64,000 bases of DNA from Colwellia hornerae (GTDB lineage Bacteria > Pseudomonadota > Gammaproteobacteria > Enterobacterales > Alteromonadaceae). The notes beneath the pieces were generated by a model, which saw only the letters and a program-made list of their open reading frames with translations, had not been told where the DNA came from and did not search any database. The stretch covers positions 229,405 through 293,404 of the forward strand of contig NZ_VOLR01000001.1 in the NCBI RefSeq assembly GCF_007954355.1, written 5' to 3'. The position numbers were made by a program, and so were the translations under genes. Below are positions 55,194-64,000 of the stretch, in pieces; the stretch's first letter is position 1, and every line of letters begins with the position of its first letter.

Positions 55194-55219
55194 CAAGTAA
55201 GCGTAATGTCTATTAGTGC

Positions 55220-58200
55220 TTAATCAGGAATATAATCAAGTACTAAGCTTGATGATGACGCATTATAGTGAATGATACGTTGGTAGCTAGGCGATAGGTA
55301 ACTATCAATAGAGCCTGCGGTATAACCGACGGTAAATAGCGCCTGTTGGTTTTTATCGTATTTACTGAGAAGAAAAAAGCCAGAGCTATCGAAGCGATAA
55401 AAATAACTATTATTAGCCGAGTCAATGGCGACGTTAACGGTTCGTATACTCGCTCGTAAAACGCCTTGGTCAGCAAAACTTGTACCATCAAAAGTCGTCC
55501 ACTCTGAAGTGGTACTCGCTGTATAAATATCTGCACCATCACTGCTGGTTACTATATTTGATAAAACGCCACTATAAGCGTTATTAATATTTTCATTACT
55601 GGTAATTTGTTGGACACTTTCAGGGGTAAATGCATTGTACGCTAAAGTGTATTGCATTAATGCTGAGGTATTAGCGTTATAGGCAAGGACATTATTACTT
55701 GCCGGTACGTCATAGATGATAGGCGAATTGAAGATGTTTTCTCTATCCCAAAACTGCACCGCTAAGGCTAAATTTGCATATTCTAACGCTTGACTGATAA
55801 CGATGGCTTTACCCGCGATCATCGCGATAGTTTTAGGTCTAAATTGTAGATCTATGTCAGTAGCTGGCAGTAAGTTAATACTGAAATCACTAAGGTTTAT
55901 TTGATAATGATTAATACGCGTTTGTGGCTGTCCATTTTCATCGCTGTAATTTTCACTATTCGAAGCTAACAGGAGTGAGCCATCCGGGTGAATAACTAAA
56001 TTGGTTAAATCAACACCGGCAAGTGGTGAATTAATTGTTGTTATTGCAGCGCCAGTAATGATATTAAACACTTTTATCACATCACCTTGGCCGATATAAA
56101 TATTAGGGCGAAGTGGGTCTAATACCACAGCTGAGCTATTAGGTGTAATATCAGGGATAACAATTTCACTGACACTGCTGGTGTCAAAATCGCCTTTTTC
56201 AAAACTGACTCTTATCGTACCATTGACGCTTTCAGTGCTGTTGACTGGTGATAGGGTGACTTCACCATAATATAAACCGTTAGTGGCTATTTTGCTCGGA
56301 TCGGCAGTGATCGCTAGAGTGTTATTAACGGTATCAACCGTTAAAGATAACCAATCGACATTACTTTGTGCTTGCCAAGTCACCGTACTGGTTTTATTGG
56401 TAAGAATATCTACCGTATGACTGAGCGTTGATTTGTCGGCTTGTGAGGTAAAGGTAAGCGCAGAAGCGTCACTGAATAATCTTATTTCATCAACCGCTAA
56501 CTCAATCACTATTTGTACATTGATACCAGTCTCTGGGTCAGTAATAGTAACAATACCGGTAAATAAACCCCAACCGCTGATTTCATTTGCATCAATAGAG
56601 ATAACAAGCGTTTTGCTCTCGTCAGTTGTTGTTTGGGTAAAAGCTAACCAGGGAACATCTGCTGTTGCTTGCCATGAATCACTGACACCGGAAATATCTA
56701 CTTCTTGGCTGGCAACGCTGGTATTACCAAAAGTGGTATTAAAGGATAACTGAGTTGCCGACACATCAAACTGGGCTAAAGTCACTATTTCTATTTGAGT
56801 GCTATTTGTAGCGTTAACTAACAAGCGTTTATCGTCTGCTGAAAGATCAATACTGCTGGGCTGTTGTCCCTGAGTTTCAATGGTAGCAGTCAGCGCTGAT
56901 GCTTGGTTGTAAACATTAACTACAAAGCCGCTAGCGGGAACAAAACGAAGATAATGGGCAAGATTGTTGTTCGATTTTTCAACGAACAAGGTTGTTGCAC
57001 CGTCTGCTTGGGTCAGTAAACCCTGATCAGTAAAAACGCTGCCATCAAAGCTGATGTGTTCACTGGTCGGGCTAATAAGGTAAAGCGCCGTTTCATCATT
57101 ACTAACAACAAAACTTGAGATACTATCGCCCTCAGCTAACAGTTCCGGCTTATATTCATGGGTTAAGGTGGTGGTGATTTTATCTTGGCTAAAATCATTA
57201 ATTGTCGCGCTATAACGTTTTAAGGTTGCTGTTGGGGAATCTAGCGCATACAAAGCCTCTGTTTCAGCGGCTTGGTCAATGGATGAGGTGAAAAATACAT
57301 TTTCACGATCCCAAAATAAACGCTGTAAATCTTCATTAGCGTATTCAAGAGTTTGGGTGACAATAAAGTATCGACCTGAAAATTTCACATAACGGCTTGG
57401 TTCAAATTCTATGGTTGGTGCTGCAATTTCAGTAAAACTATAATCGTTTAAATTGATATTATAACGATGAACAACTTCAGTGGTGGTTTCGTCTTCATTG
57501 ATAATAGTTTCCAGCGCTTTTGCTAGTAATTTACTTCCATCAGGGTGAACAATAAATTGCTCCAGTTCAGTGTTTTCAGGAGCAACAGCAATTGTTGCAA
57601 CTAACTCACCACTGTATTGTTGATAAACCAGTAAGTTGTTTGCTGAGCCAAGATAAAAGTAGGGCAGGTTAGGTGCTGCTATTACGGTATCGCTATTTGC
57701 GGTTATGTCCGCGATAACGTTGGTTTGTGTTTGCTCAGAACTTTGAAATAATGATACCGGCACAGTTTGACCAATAACAACCTCATTTTCAATGGCATTA
57801 ATGGTTATTTCAGTTTGACTTATCGCAGCGGCTGGCATGGCATTAATATCTACGACAACCTTAAGAAAGTCATTATCAAGTTTTGTTAAGGTTAACCAAG
57901 TTGCGGCGGAACTTGCTTGCCAATTAATTACCGCGCTGGTGTTGGTATTCACTTTTATCGTTTGCTCAAGTGCTGAGATATTAGTGGTTGACGTAAAAGC
58001 TAAACTGGCTTGGTTGGTATATAAATACTGATTATCTAAACCGACTTCTACGGGAATAAGCTTAGTATCGCCGGTTGTTGTTTCGGTGAGTATAATATTT
58101 CCACTTGATAACTGCGCGGCAGTAAAACCGGTAATCTTGGGGGTAATAGTGACGGTTGCATCACCTGAGCCTGAAGAGATGTCAAAAGTTATCCAATCAA

Positions 58201-58741
58201 TATCACTGCTTAACTGCCAGTCATTACTCTCACTAGTAATGGCTATTGTTTGGCTAGGAATACTGACATCACCAAAGGTGCCACGAAAACTGACCAGCTC
58301 AGTATCTATATTGGCTTGCCAAATAAGTAATGAAACGTTGATGTCATGATGAACTAAGGTCGCGCCATTATCCGAGAGTTCGCCAGTTGAAAAACGCAAT
58401 TTTGTGACGTATTCACCAATATTAATTTGGTCAGCTTGAGTTAAATCAATATGAATAGTGGCGGAATTAGCGGTGAGGTTTTCAGTTCTAAAGGCTAGCC
58501 AGCCAACGGGTTGAGAGTCAGGGGCATAACCCACTAATAAACCATCGCCGGCAAAGGTAACCTTAACCGTTATTGAATCTTTAAACTCAGTAATTATCTC
58601 ATTGCTAAAACTAATTGTTGAAACATCAGCAGTTATGGCATAATTTTTTGATTTATCATTAGAACCACCGCAGGCAGAAAGCAATAATGTCATACAAAAA
58701 ATGGTAAAAATTTGACTGAGGTTCTTAAAACATACCTTCAT
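55220..58741 (-). CDS. Large lipoprotein with duplicated BACON-propeller module
   Basis: A 1173-residue secreted lipoprotein with signal peptide and lipobox LLSAC around residue 24. After an N-terminal BACON-like segment, residues about 150-650 and 665-1173 are two related copies. Each has a BACON unit (FRGTFGDVSIPSQTIAIT versus FNTTFGNTSVASQEVDIS), a second BACON unit (FTSTTNISALEQTI versus FTSQADKSTLSHTV), and a propeller-like part with FIVHPDGSKLLA versus LVIHPDGSLLLA. BACON domains often accompany carbohydrate-active or surface proteins. No enzyme motif is seen, so a binding or adhesion role is the simplest reading. Function is not established. Confidence 0.75.
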   Translation of the reverse strand: MKVCFKNLSQIFTIFCMTLLLSACGGSNDKSKNYAITADVSTISFSNEIITEFKDSITVKVTFAGDGLLVGYAPDSQPVGWLAFRTENLTANSATIHIDLTQADQINIGEYVTKLRFSTGELSDNGATLVHHDINVSLLIWQANIDTELVSFRGTFGDVSIPSQTIAITSESNDWQLSSDIDWITFDISSGSGDATVTITPKITGFTAAQLSSGNIILTETTTGDTKLIPVEVGLDNQYLYTNQASLAFTSTTNISALEQTIKVNTNTSAVINWQASSAATWLTLTKLDNDFLKVVVDINAMPAAAISQTEITINAIENEVVIGQTVPVSLFQSSEQTQTNVIADITANSDTVIAAPNLPYFYLGSANNLLVYQQYSGELVATIAVAPENTELEQFIVHPDGSKLLAKALETIINEDETTTEVVHRYNINLNDYSFTEIAAPTIEFEPSRYVKFSGRYFIVTQTLEYANEDLQRLFWDRENVFFTSSIDQAAETEALYALDSPTATLKRYSATINDFSQDKITTTLTHEYKPELLAEGDSISSFVVSNDETALYLISPTSEHISFDGSVFTDQGLLTQADGATTLFVEKSNNNLAHYLRFVPASGFVVNVYNQASALTATIETQGQQPSSIDLSADDKRLLVNATNSTQIEIVTLAQFDVSATQLSFNTTFGNTSVASQEVDISGVSDSWQATADVPWLAFTQTTTDESKTLVISIDANEISGWGLFTGIVTITDPETGINVQIVIELAVDEIRLFSDASALTFTSQADKSTLSHTVDILTNKTSTVTWQAQSNVDWLSLTVDTVNNTLAITADPSKIATNGLYYGEVTLSPVNSTESVNGTIRVSFEKGDFDTSSVSEIVIPDITPNSSAVVLDPLRPNIYIGQGDVIKVFNIITGAAITTINSPLAGVDLTNLVIHPDGSLLLASNSENYSDENGQPQTRINHYQINLSDFSINLLPATDIDLQFRPKTIAMIAGKAIVISQALEYANLALAVQFWDRENIFNSPIIYDVPASNNVLAYNANTSALMQYTLAYNAFTPESVQQITSNENINNAYSGVLSNIVTSSDGADIYTASTTSEWTTFDGTSFADQGVLRASIRTVNVAIDSANNSYFYRFDSSGFFLLSKYDKNQQALFTVGYTAGSIDSYLSPSYQRIIHYNASSSSLVLDYIPD

Positions 58742-58930
58742 ACAGATCCCTGTTTTATTTTGCTGTTTATCTACAAACTTAACGCTTACTTATAGCAACT
58801 TATTCTGCGTGATTATTCACTCAAAGTAAAAACTTATTATTTATCTGAAATTCAAATAATTGAACACTATGATTATCTGCTAATTTAAAGGTAAAATAAT
58901 GCATAAAATGTCTTTAAAGGTAATGGAATA

Positions 58931-59377
58931 TTGAACAAAGCTATCTTACATTGTTCGGTAGGTATCCTCTCTCGTCGCGAGCATTCTTATGAAGAGTTAA
59001 TGCAAAAACTCAAATTACGTCAACACAGTGAAGATGAAATTACGCCAGTGCTTGAATTTCTCATTGAAAAAAACTATTTGAGTGACCAACGTTTTGCCGA
59101 ATGTTTGTTTGGTAGCCGTCTTAATAAAGGTTATGGTTGGCTTTATATTAGCAATGAATTGGAACAAAAAGGTGTTTGCGATACTATTATAGTTGAACTG
59201 AGTAAAAATCAACAAATTGATTGGTATCTTCAAGCCGAGCTTGCGTATAATAAACGCTTTGGAGAAAGTACAATTAAAGACCAAAAAGATAAAGTAAAAC
59301 GCATTCGATTTATGCAGTCTCGAGGTTTCTCTTCTGATGAAATCATGATACTGATTAAATATACTCATAGCGATTAA
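58931..59377 (+). CDS. recX: Regulatory protein RecX
   Basis: A 148-residue modulator of RecA filaments. The pattern GILSRREHSYEELMQKLKLR, DEITPVLEFLIEKNYLSDQRFAECL, YGWLYISNELEQKGV and KVKRIRFMQSRGFSSDEIMILIK matches the three-helix RecX repeats. The start is TTG, with AAAGG ten bases upstream. No ATG is available in that frame after the preceding stop. recA is not adjacent; upstream is the unrelated BACON lipoprotein on the other strand. The usual recA-recX link is thus broken, although recX-alaS-csrA is retained. Confidence 0.88.
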   Translation: MNKAILHCSVGILSRREHSYEELMQKLKLRQHSEDEITPVLEFLIEKNYLSDQRFAECLFGSRLNKGYGWLYISNELEQKGVCDTIIVELSKNQQIDWYLQAELAYNKRFGESTIKDQKDKVKRIRFMQSRGFSSDEIMILIKYTHSD

Positions 59378-59421
59378 ACGAATAAATTCAAGAATTAACT
59401 TTTCAGAGAGTGAACATTCCC

Positions 59422-62046
59422 ATGATTAAAACTAGTGCACAATTACGACAGACTTTTTTAGACTTTTATGCTTCGAAGCAACATCAAATTGTGCCAAGTA
59501 GTTCATTAGTTCCAGGTAATGACGCGACATTATTGTTTACCAATGCCGGTATGGTTCCTTTTAAGGACGTTTTTTTAGGGGCAGAGAGCCGAAGTTATAC
59601 CCGTGCAACCTCATCTCAACGTTGTGTTCGTGCTGGTGGTAAACATAACGATTTAGAGAACGTTGGCTATACCGCGCGCCATCATACTTTCTTTGAAATG
59701 TTAGGTAACTTTAGTTTTGGTGATTACTTTAAAGAAGACGCTATACGTTTTGCCTGGGAATTTTTAACCGTCAAATTAGCCTTACCCAAAGAAAAGCTAT
59801 TAGTGACTGTTTACGACAGTGACGAAGAAGCCTTTGCTTTTTGGCGTGACGAAATAGGTATTCCGGTAGATAAAATCATTCGTATTGGTGATAAGTCACC
59901 CAGTAAAAAGTACGAGTCAGATAACTTTTGGTCAATGGGTGATACGGGGCCATGTGGACCTTGTTCTGAAATATTCTATGATCACGGTGAAAATATTTTT
60001 GGTGGACCTCCTGGCTCACCAGATGAAGATGGTGATCGTTTTATTGAAATTTGGAACTTAGTTTTCATGCAGTACAACCGTCATGCTGACGGAACCATGG
60101 AAAACTTACCAAAGCCTTCTGTTGATACAGGCATGGGCTTAGAACGCATTTCAGCGATAATGCAAGGCGTGCATAGCAATTATGAAATCGATATTTTTCA
60201 AGGTTTAATTAAAGACACCGCTGAGTTATTGCAATGTGATGATTTAGAACATAAATCTTTACGTGTTATTGCCGATCATATTCGCTCATGTAGCTTCTTA
60301 ATCGCCGACGGTGTTATGCCGTCTAACGAAGGTCGTGGCTATGTATTACGTCGTATTATTCGACGTGCCGTACGCCACGGTCATAAATTAGAAGCTAAAG
60401 CACACTTCTTTCATAAATTAGTTGTCTCATTAGGCAAGCAAATGGGTGAAGCCTATCCTGAGCTTATTAGCCAACAAGCGGTTATTGAAAAAATATTACG
60501 TATCGAAGAAGAGCAATTTGGCCGTACCCTAGATCGCGGCATGCTCTTACTTGAAGATATCTTAGCGAATCTTAAAGGCGACACTATTTCAGGTGACGAT
60601 ACCTTTAAGCTTTATGACACCTATGGTTTTCCTGCTGATTTAACTGCAGATATTGCCCGAGAGCGTCAATTGAAAGTCGATCACAATGGTTTTGATATTG
60701 CGATGGGCCTTCAACGCGAACGTGCTCAGCAAGCAAGTCAGTTCGGTTCTAACTATAACGACCAGCTTAAATCTGATCACAACACACAGTTTAAAGGTTA
60801 TACCCGTAATGAATTCTCCGCAACGATTGTGGAATTATTCAATAATGAAGCGTCGGTTGCTGAATTAAAAGCAGGCGAGCAGGGCATTGTTATTTTGGAT
60901 AAAACACCTTTTTATGCAGAATCGGGTGGCCAAGCAGGAGACCAAGGCATTCTTCATATTGATGACGGTGTTTTTGAAGTACTCGATACCACCAAAATGG
61001 GCAATGCCTTTGCTCATAAAGGCATTGCTCGAGTAAATGTCGGCTTAAATCGACTGGTAAAAGCTGAAATAAATACTGAGCGACGTGCAGCTATCGTTAA
61101 AAACCATACCGCTACTCATCTTCTTCATGCGGCATTACGCAGTGTACTGGGAGAACATGTTACGCAAAAAGGTTCGTTATGTGATGCTGAAAAGTTACGC
61201 TTTGATTTTTCCCACTTTGAAGGGGTTACCGCGCAAGAGTTACAAACTGTTGAACGTCTAGTTAATCAACAAATACGTAATAACTTATCTCGTGAAACCA
61301 ACTTAATGCAGATAGATGAGGCTAAAGAAAAAGGCGCGATGGCTTTATTTGGTGAGAAATACGACGATGAAGTCCGTGTTGTTACTTTAGGTGGCTTTTC
61401 TACCGAGCTTTGTGGTGGTGTTCATGTTGAGCGTACTGGCGATATTGGCTTTGTTAAAATAGTGTCAGAATCAGGTATAGCTGCAGGTGTTCGTCGTATA
61501 GAAGCTGTTTCGGGTGAGTGTGCACTTGCTTTTACTGAGCAACAAGGTTCAAATCTAAGCTTAATTGCCTCAATGGTTAAATCTGATGTGGCGAGTATGC
61601 CAGGGAAAGTTGAGCAATTAATTAGTCGCGGCAAGCAGCTCGAAAAAGAAATTCAAATACTCAAACAGCAAGTAGCGGCCCAAGCTGGTTCTGATTTAAT
61701 CAGTGATGCTATAGATGTTAATGGCGTAAAAGTACTTATTGCTGATTTAGCCGGTGTTGAGTCTAAAGCGCTGCGCGGCATGATGGATGAACTTAAAAAT
61801 AAAATCGGCTCAGGTATCATTTTATTAGGCACAGCATCAGACGGAAAAGTAGGTTTAATCGCTGGTGTAACGAAAGATCTCACTGGACAGGTAAAAGCGG
61901 GTGATTTAGTCAATGCCGCAGCTCAGCATGTCGGCGGTAAAGGAGGTGGGCGTCCAGATATGGCACAAGCTGGTGGCAGCAAGCCAGAGAATCTACCAAT
62001 GGCATTAGACGCAGCGAAAGTATGGTTAACTGACCAGTTATCGTAA
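59422..62046 (+). CDS. alaS: Alanyl-tRNA synthetase
   Basis: An 874-residue class II aminoacyl-tRNA synthetase that charges and edits tRNA-Ala. The catalytic domain begins [30 protein letters not shown] and includes [32 protein letters not shown] and [14 protein letters not shown]. The editing domain contains [12 protein letters not shown] with the zinc-binding His pair and the [17 protein letters not shown] site. The C-Ala domain ends [16 protein letters not shown] use the ATG at 59422, after AGAGAG. The GTG 12 bases upstream overlaps that site. Confidence 0.97.
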   Translation: MIKTSAQLRQTFLDFYASKQHQIVPSSSLVPGNDATLLFTNAGMVPFKDVFLGAESRSYTRATSSQRCVRAGGKHNDLENVGYTARHHTFFEMLGNFSFGDYFKEDAIRFAWEFLTVKLALPKEKLLVTVYDSDEEAFAFWRDEIGIPVDKIIRIGDKSPSKKYESDNFWSMGDTGPCGPCSEIFYDHGENIFGGPPGSPDEDGDRFIEIWNLVFMQYNRHADGTMENLPKPSVDTGMGLERISAIMQGVHSNYEIDIFQGLIKDTAELLQCDDLEHKSLRVIADHIRSCSFLIADGVMPSNEGRGYVLRRIIRRAVRHGHKLEAKAHFFHKLVVSLGKQMGEAYPELISQQAVIEKILRIEEEQFGRTLDRGMLLLEDILANLKGDTISGDDTFKLYDTYGFPADLTADIARERQLKVDHNGFDIAMGLQRERAQQASQFGSNYNDQLKSDHNTQFKGYTRNEFSATIVELFNNEASVAELKAGEQGIVILDKTPFYAESGGQAGDQGILHIDDGVFEVLDTTKMGNAFAHKGIARVNVGLNRLVKAEINTERRAAIVKNHTATHLLHAALRSVLGEHVTQKGSLCDAEKLRFDFSHFEGVTAQELQTVERLVNQQIRNNLSRETNLMQIDEAKEKGAMALFGEKYDDEVRVVTLGGFSTELCGGVHVERTGDIGFVKIVSESGIAAGVRRIEAVSGECALAFTEQQGSNLSLIASMVKSDVASMPGKVEQLISRGKQLEKEIQILKQQVAAQAGSDLISDAIDVNGVKVLIADLAGVESKALRGMMDELKNKIGSGIILLGTASDGKVGLIAGVTKDLTGQVKAGDLVNAAAQHVGGKGGGRPDMAQAGGSKPENLPMALDAAKVWLTDQLS

Positions 62047-62072
62047 TATTATATTAAGCTAATATATTTCAT

Positions 62073-62097
62073 TAAGGAGCGTTTTAGCTCCTTTTTT
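62073..62097 (+). terminator. Intrinsic terminator of alaS
   Basis: AAGGAGC / GCTCCTT with a six-base loop is followed by T, 26 bases after the stop. Confidence 0.9.
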
Positions 62098-62458
62098 GTG
62101 GGTAAATCTTTTAAATAGCCAATTAGGTTACTTAGCTGTTAATACGTAGTTAACATACGTCAACTAGAATATTAATAATAACAAATAGTTATAATTATTT
62201 GCAAAAAATCACTTTATTGGTTGAATAAGCTTGCTAGAATGCCAATATTGGTTATAAGTACAAAGTTAATAAGTGATTATCACTCGTGGTAATAAAATCT
62301 TTGTAAATAGTAGTAAAACTGGGTCTTAGTGAACTTAAGTAACTATTTTTTACAAAGTTTTTAATTTTTATTATGTACTTTTACCAAAATTAAACTAAAT
62401 TTATTACTAGCTTATAATTTTTTAGTGGACTGGCTTTTAAACATAAAGGATATTTAGG
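62098..62458 (+). other. csrA upstream region, no gene seen
   Basis: A 361-base A/T-rich stretch with no credible reading frame. It must hold the csrA promoter or promoters, but I cannot choose one with confidence. AAAGGA lies just before the csrA ATG. Confidence 0.5.
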
Positions 62459-62668
62459 ATGTTAATTTTAACTCGTAGGGTTGGTGAAACGTTAATGATT
62501 GGTGACGAAGTTACCGTCACTGTTTTGGGTGTAAAGGGTAATCAGGTCCGTATTGGTGTAAATGCGCCAAAAGAAATATCTGTTCACCGTGAAGAAATTT
62601 ACATGCGTATACAAGCAGAAAAAACAGGAAGTGACAGTAGCGAAGCAGAAACAGGTAATAAATTTTAG
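62459..62668 (+). CDS. csrA: Carbon storage regulator CsrA
   Basis: A 69-residue homodimeric RNA-binding translational regulator. The sequence [51 protein letters not shown] is near-identical to the family consensus. It includes the Arg at residue 44 in HREEIY that contacts GGA motifs. The short tail after residue 52 is variable. The position after alaS and before tRNA-Ser is the usual gammaproteobacterial order. CsrB-type RNAs are not visible in this window. A terminator follows. Confidence 0.98.
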   Translation: MLILTRRVGETLMIGDEVTVTVLGVKGNQVRIGVNAPKEISVHREEIYMRIQAEKTGSDSSEAETGNKF

Positions 62669-62688
62669 CTTTGTTGACCACCTTCATT

Positions 62689-62718
62689 AAAAAAAGTCGG
62701 CAATTGCCGACTTTTTTA
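62689..62718 (+). terminator. Intrinsic terminator of csrA
   Basis: AAGTCGGCAATTGCCGACTT is perfectly palindromic and is flanked by A- and T-runs. Confidence 0.93.
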
Positions 62719-62882
62719 ATGGTTCACGTTAATTTTATTTAGCGTTAATTTAATGATAATTATCTTTTTGAGCTTGAAAAATAGCCTTGTTGATTGAATT
62801 CTCGGCAAACAGATTTAAAAGTACAGAAAAATAGAAAATATTGTTGACTTATTTTCTCGATCCATTAGTATTCGCACCCACT

Positions 62883-62955
62883 GGAGATGTGACCGATTGG
62901 TTGAAGACACTCACCTGTTAAGGGAGTATCTGGCTAGTAGCCTGATAGAGAGTCT
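62883..62955 (+). pseudogene. Decayed tRNA-Ser-like copy
   Basis: Starting GGAGATGTGACCGATTGG, this aligns with the start of the intact tRNA-Ser at 63012. The D-arm, an anticodon arm CTCACCTGTTAAGGGAG and the variable-arm start are shared. The anticodon position reads GTT instead of GCT, and the T-arm and 3' acceptor strand are missing. It is therefore a relic, not a working tRNA. Confidence 0.6.
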
Positions 62956-63011
62956 TATCTAAGGTGTATTTTTAAATACGCATTAGAACTCAACAGTAAA
63001 GAAGTAAAAAT

Positions 63012-63103
63012 GGAGAGCTGTCCGAGTGGCCGAAGGAGCTCCCCTGCTAAGGGAGTAACGGCTTTAAATCCGTTCGAGAGTTCGAATCTCTCGCTCTCCG
63101 CCA
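63012..63103 (+). tRNA. tRNA-Ser(GCU)
   Basis: A 92-nt class II tRNA. The acceptor GGAGAGC pairs with GCTCTCC and CCA is encoded. The anticodon arm CTCCC-CTGCTAA-GGGAG gives anticodon GCT (reads AGC/AGU). A long variable arm and T-loop TTCGAAT are present. Confidence 0.97.
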
Positions 63104-63193
63104 TTACTTTTATTAAAGGTAACTTTGATAAAATTAATAAACGCAAAGTAATTTGCTATCTTTAGACTAAGATATAAAAAATAGTTCATGTGA

Positions 63194-63270
63194 GGGCGCG
63201 TAGCTCAGCTGGATAGAGTACCTGGCTACGAACCAGGCGGTCGCAGGTTCGACTCCTGCCGCGCCCACCA
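63194..63270 (+). tRNA. tRNA-Arg(ACG), copy 1
   Basis: A 77-nt tRNA. The acceptor GGGCGCG pairs with CGCGCCC and CCA is encoded. The anticodon arm CCTGG-CTACGAA-CCAGG gives ACG. The wobble A is expected to become inosine. Confidence 0.98.
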
Positions 63271-63364
63271 CTCTTCTTTATTGAATTGTGGAATAAGCAA
63301 ATATCACCGCTTATAAAATTAATAGATATTATCTTTAAACGAGATATTAAATAACGTTTAATGT

Positions 63365-63441
63365 GGGCGCGTAGCTCAGCTGGATAGAGTACCTGGCTAC
63401 GAACCAGGCGGTCGCAGGTTCGACTCCTGCCGCGCCCACCA
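63365..63441 (+). tRNA. tRNA-Arg(ACG), copy 2
   Basis: Identical to copy 1. About 75 bases of upstream flank are also similar to those of copies 1 and 3, showing tandem duplication. A UUCG-loop terminator follows. Confidence 0.98.
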
Positions 63442-63462
63442 CATTTGCTGTAAAGCAGAGAT

Positions 63463-63489
63463 AAACCAATCTTCGGATTGGTTTTTTTC
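63463..63489 (+). terminator. Terminator after tRNA-Arg copy 2
   Basis: AACCAATC-TTCG-GATTGGTT runs into seven T. The same terminator recurs at 63719 and 63877. Confidence 0.93.
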
Positions 63490-63619
63490 TTTTGTAATAT
63501 AGCACCTAAAAAATTTAACTGTCATCCTTAGGATGTATGTTGAGTTGTTAAGCAAATACCAACGCTTATAAAAATAATCGGTGTTATCTTCGAACAAGAT
63601 AGTAAATAACGTTTAATGT

Positions 63620-63696
63620 GGGCGCGTAGCTCAGCTGGATAGAGTACCTGGCTACGAACCAGGCGGTCGCAGGTTCGACTCCTGCCGCGCCCACCA
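63620..63696 (+). tRNA. tRNA-Arg(ACG), copy 3
   Basis: Identical to copies 1 and 2. Its 3' end is the start of a 158-bp tandem repeat that contains truncated tRNA-Arg copies. Confidence 0.98.
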
Positions 63697-64000
63697 CATT
63701 TGCTGTAAAGCAGAAATAAACCAATCTTCGGATTGGTTTTTTTTCGTCTGAAATAAAGTGATAGTTTATTTAATTTGCTGGAGATCAAGCATACAAGAGC
63801 GGCTACGAAACTAACCACTTCCGGTCGCAGGTTCGACTCCTGCCGCGCCCACCACATTTGCTGTAAAGCAGAGATAAACCAATCTTCGGATTGGTTTTTT
63901 TTCGTCTGAAATAAAGTGATAGTTTATTTAATTTGCTGGAGATCAAGCATACAATAGCGGCTACGAAACTAACCACTTCCGGTCGCAGGTTCGACTCCTG
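63697..64000 (+). repeat. 158-bp tandem repeat with truncated tRNA-Arg 3' halves
   Basis: Unit 1 is 63697-63854 and unit 2 starts at 63855 and runs off the window (146 bases seen, two differences). Each unit holds a UUCG terminator (63719-63744 and 63877-63902), an A/T-rich spacer, GGCTACGAA, an insert ACTAACCACTTC, and then the variable/T-arm/acceptor 3' half of tRNA-Arg. In unit 1 this ends in CCA at 63854. No 5' half is present, so the copies cannot fold as full tRNAs. Confidence 0.88.

Noticed and set aside
58755..58780. LexA box before recX (CTGTTTATCTACAA)
   Set aside because: Spacing and right half do not fit CTGT-N8-ACAG.
62955..63146. Minus-strand frame across tRNA-Ser (RFELSNGFKAVTPL)
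   Set aside because: It is entirely explained by the antisense of tRNA-Ser.
63397..63857. Minus-strand reading frames containing MWWARQESNLRP
   Set aside because: They are antisense to the tRNA-Arg genes and their copies; this peptide is a well-known artefact of translating tRNA loci.

Overview
This window is a 64 kb piece of chromosome from a low-GC marine gammaproteobacterium. Gene content, codon use and the protein sequences fit Alteromonadales of the Colwellia/Thalassotalea type. That placement is my inference from protein resemblance and from the recX-alaS-csrA-tRNA order; no database search was run. Almost everything is core or lineage-typical chromosome. I see no intact insertion sequence, prophage, CRISPR array or rRNA operon.

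Layout. 1-0.8 kb holds the 3' end of norB. 1.0-8.0 kb holds, all on the minus strand, an lpp lipoprotein gene and then a stress/envelope cluster: lipoprotein with a Ser/Lys/Arg-rich tail, double-DUF350 membrane protein, membrane-anchored aminopropyltransferase (spermidine-synthase fold), DUF2170 (YjfI), PspA/IM30 (YjfJ), DUF2491 (YjfK), a small protein that could be a double ribbon-helix-helix, and a two-helix potassium channel. Both transcription starts of this cluster carry the same 13-bp palindrome GACATAATATGTC. 8-17 kb is housekeeping: glnE, lpxL-like, hldE, rdgC and a sensor kinase. 17.4-22.2 kb is a phosphate-starvation block (porin, phoB, phoR, pstS), with 11-bp-phased Pho boxes before the porin, phoB and pstS. 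22.5-41.3 kb holds gcvR-like, PilZ, ettA, an LRR-plus-protein-kinase gene, a cytochrome c'-like gene, selO, pheA, MAPEG, penicillin acylase, DUF2058, glutaredoxin-like, msrPQ, ppiC, oxyR, and a four-gene DUF1538/DUF1538/PII-like/CBS operon.

41.5-44.5 kb is a small secreted-protein block: a PA2779/PA2778 pair whose peptidase gene is broken by one base in a G6 run, a matrixin-type metalloprotease with a PEP-CTERM-like tail, and an unknown secreted protein. 44.8-48.4 kb has a GntR/FCD regulator, galE, a DTW-domain tRNA modification enzyme and DUF3010. 48.4-58.8 kb carries three large minus-strand genes: a 1365-residue hybrid sensor with a Reg_prop propeller, lipoprotein Dcp, and a 1173-residue lipoprotein made of two copies of a BACON-plus-propeller module. 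58.9-64 kb is recX-alaS-csrA followed by a decayed tRNA-Ser-like copy, tRNA-Ser(GCU), three tRNA-Arg(ACG) genes, and a 158-bp tandem repeat of truncated tRNA-Arg 3' halves that runs off the end.

The most notable structures are the palindrome-controlled PspA-family/K+ channel/aminopropyltransferase cluster; a short element with core GTTC-N5-GAAC that always begins in the T-run of an intrinsic terminator (four copies); the truncated tRNA-Arg repeat; the G6 frameshift; and the duplicated BACON lipoprotein.
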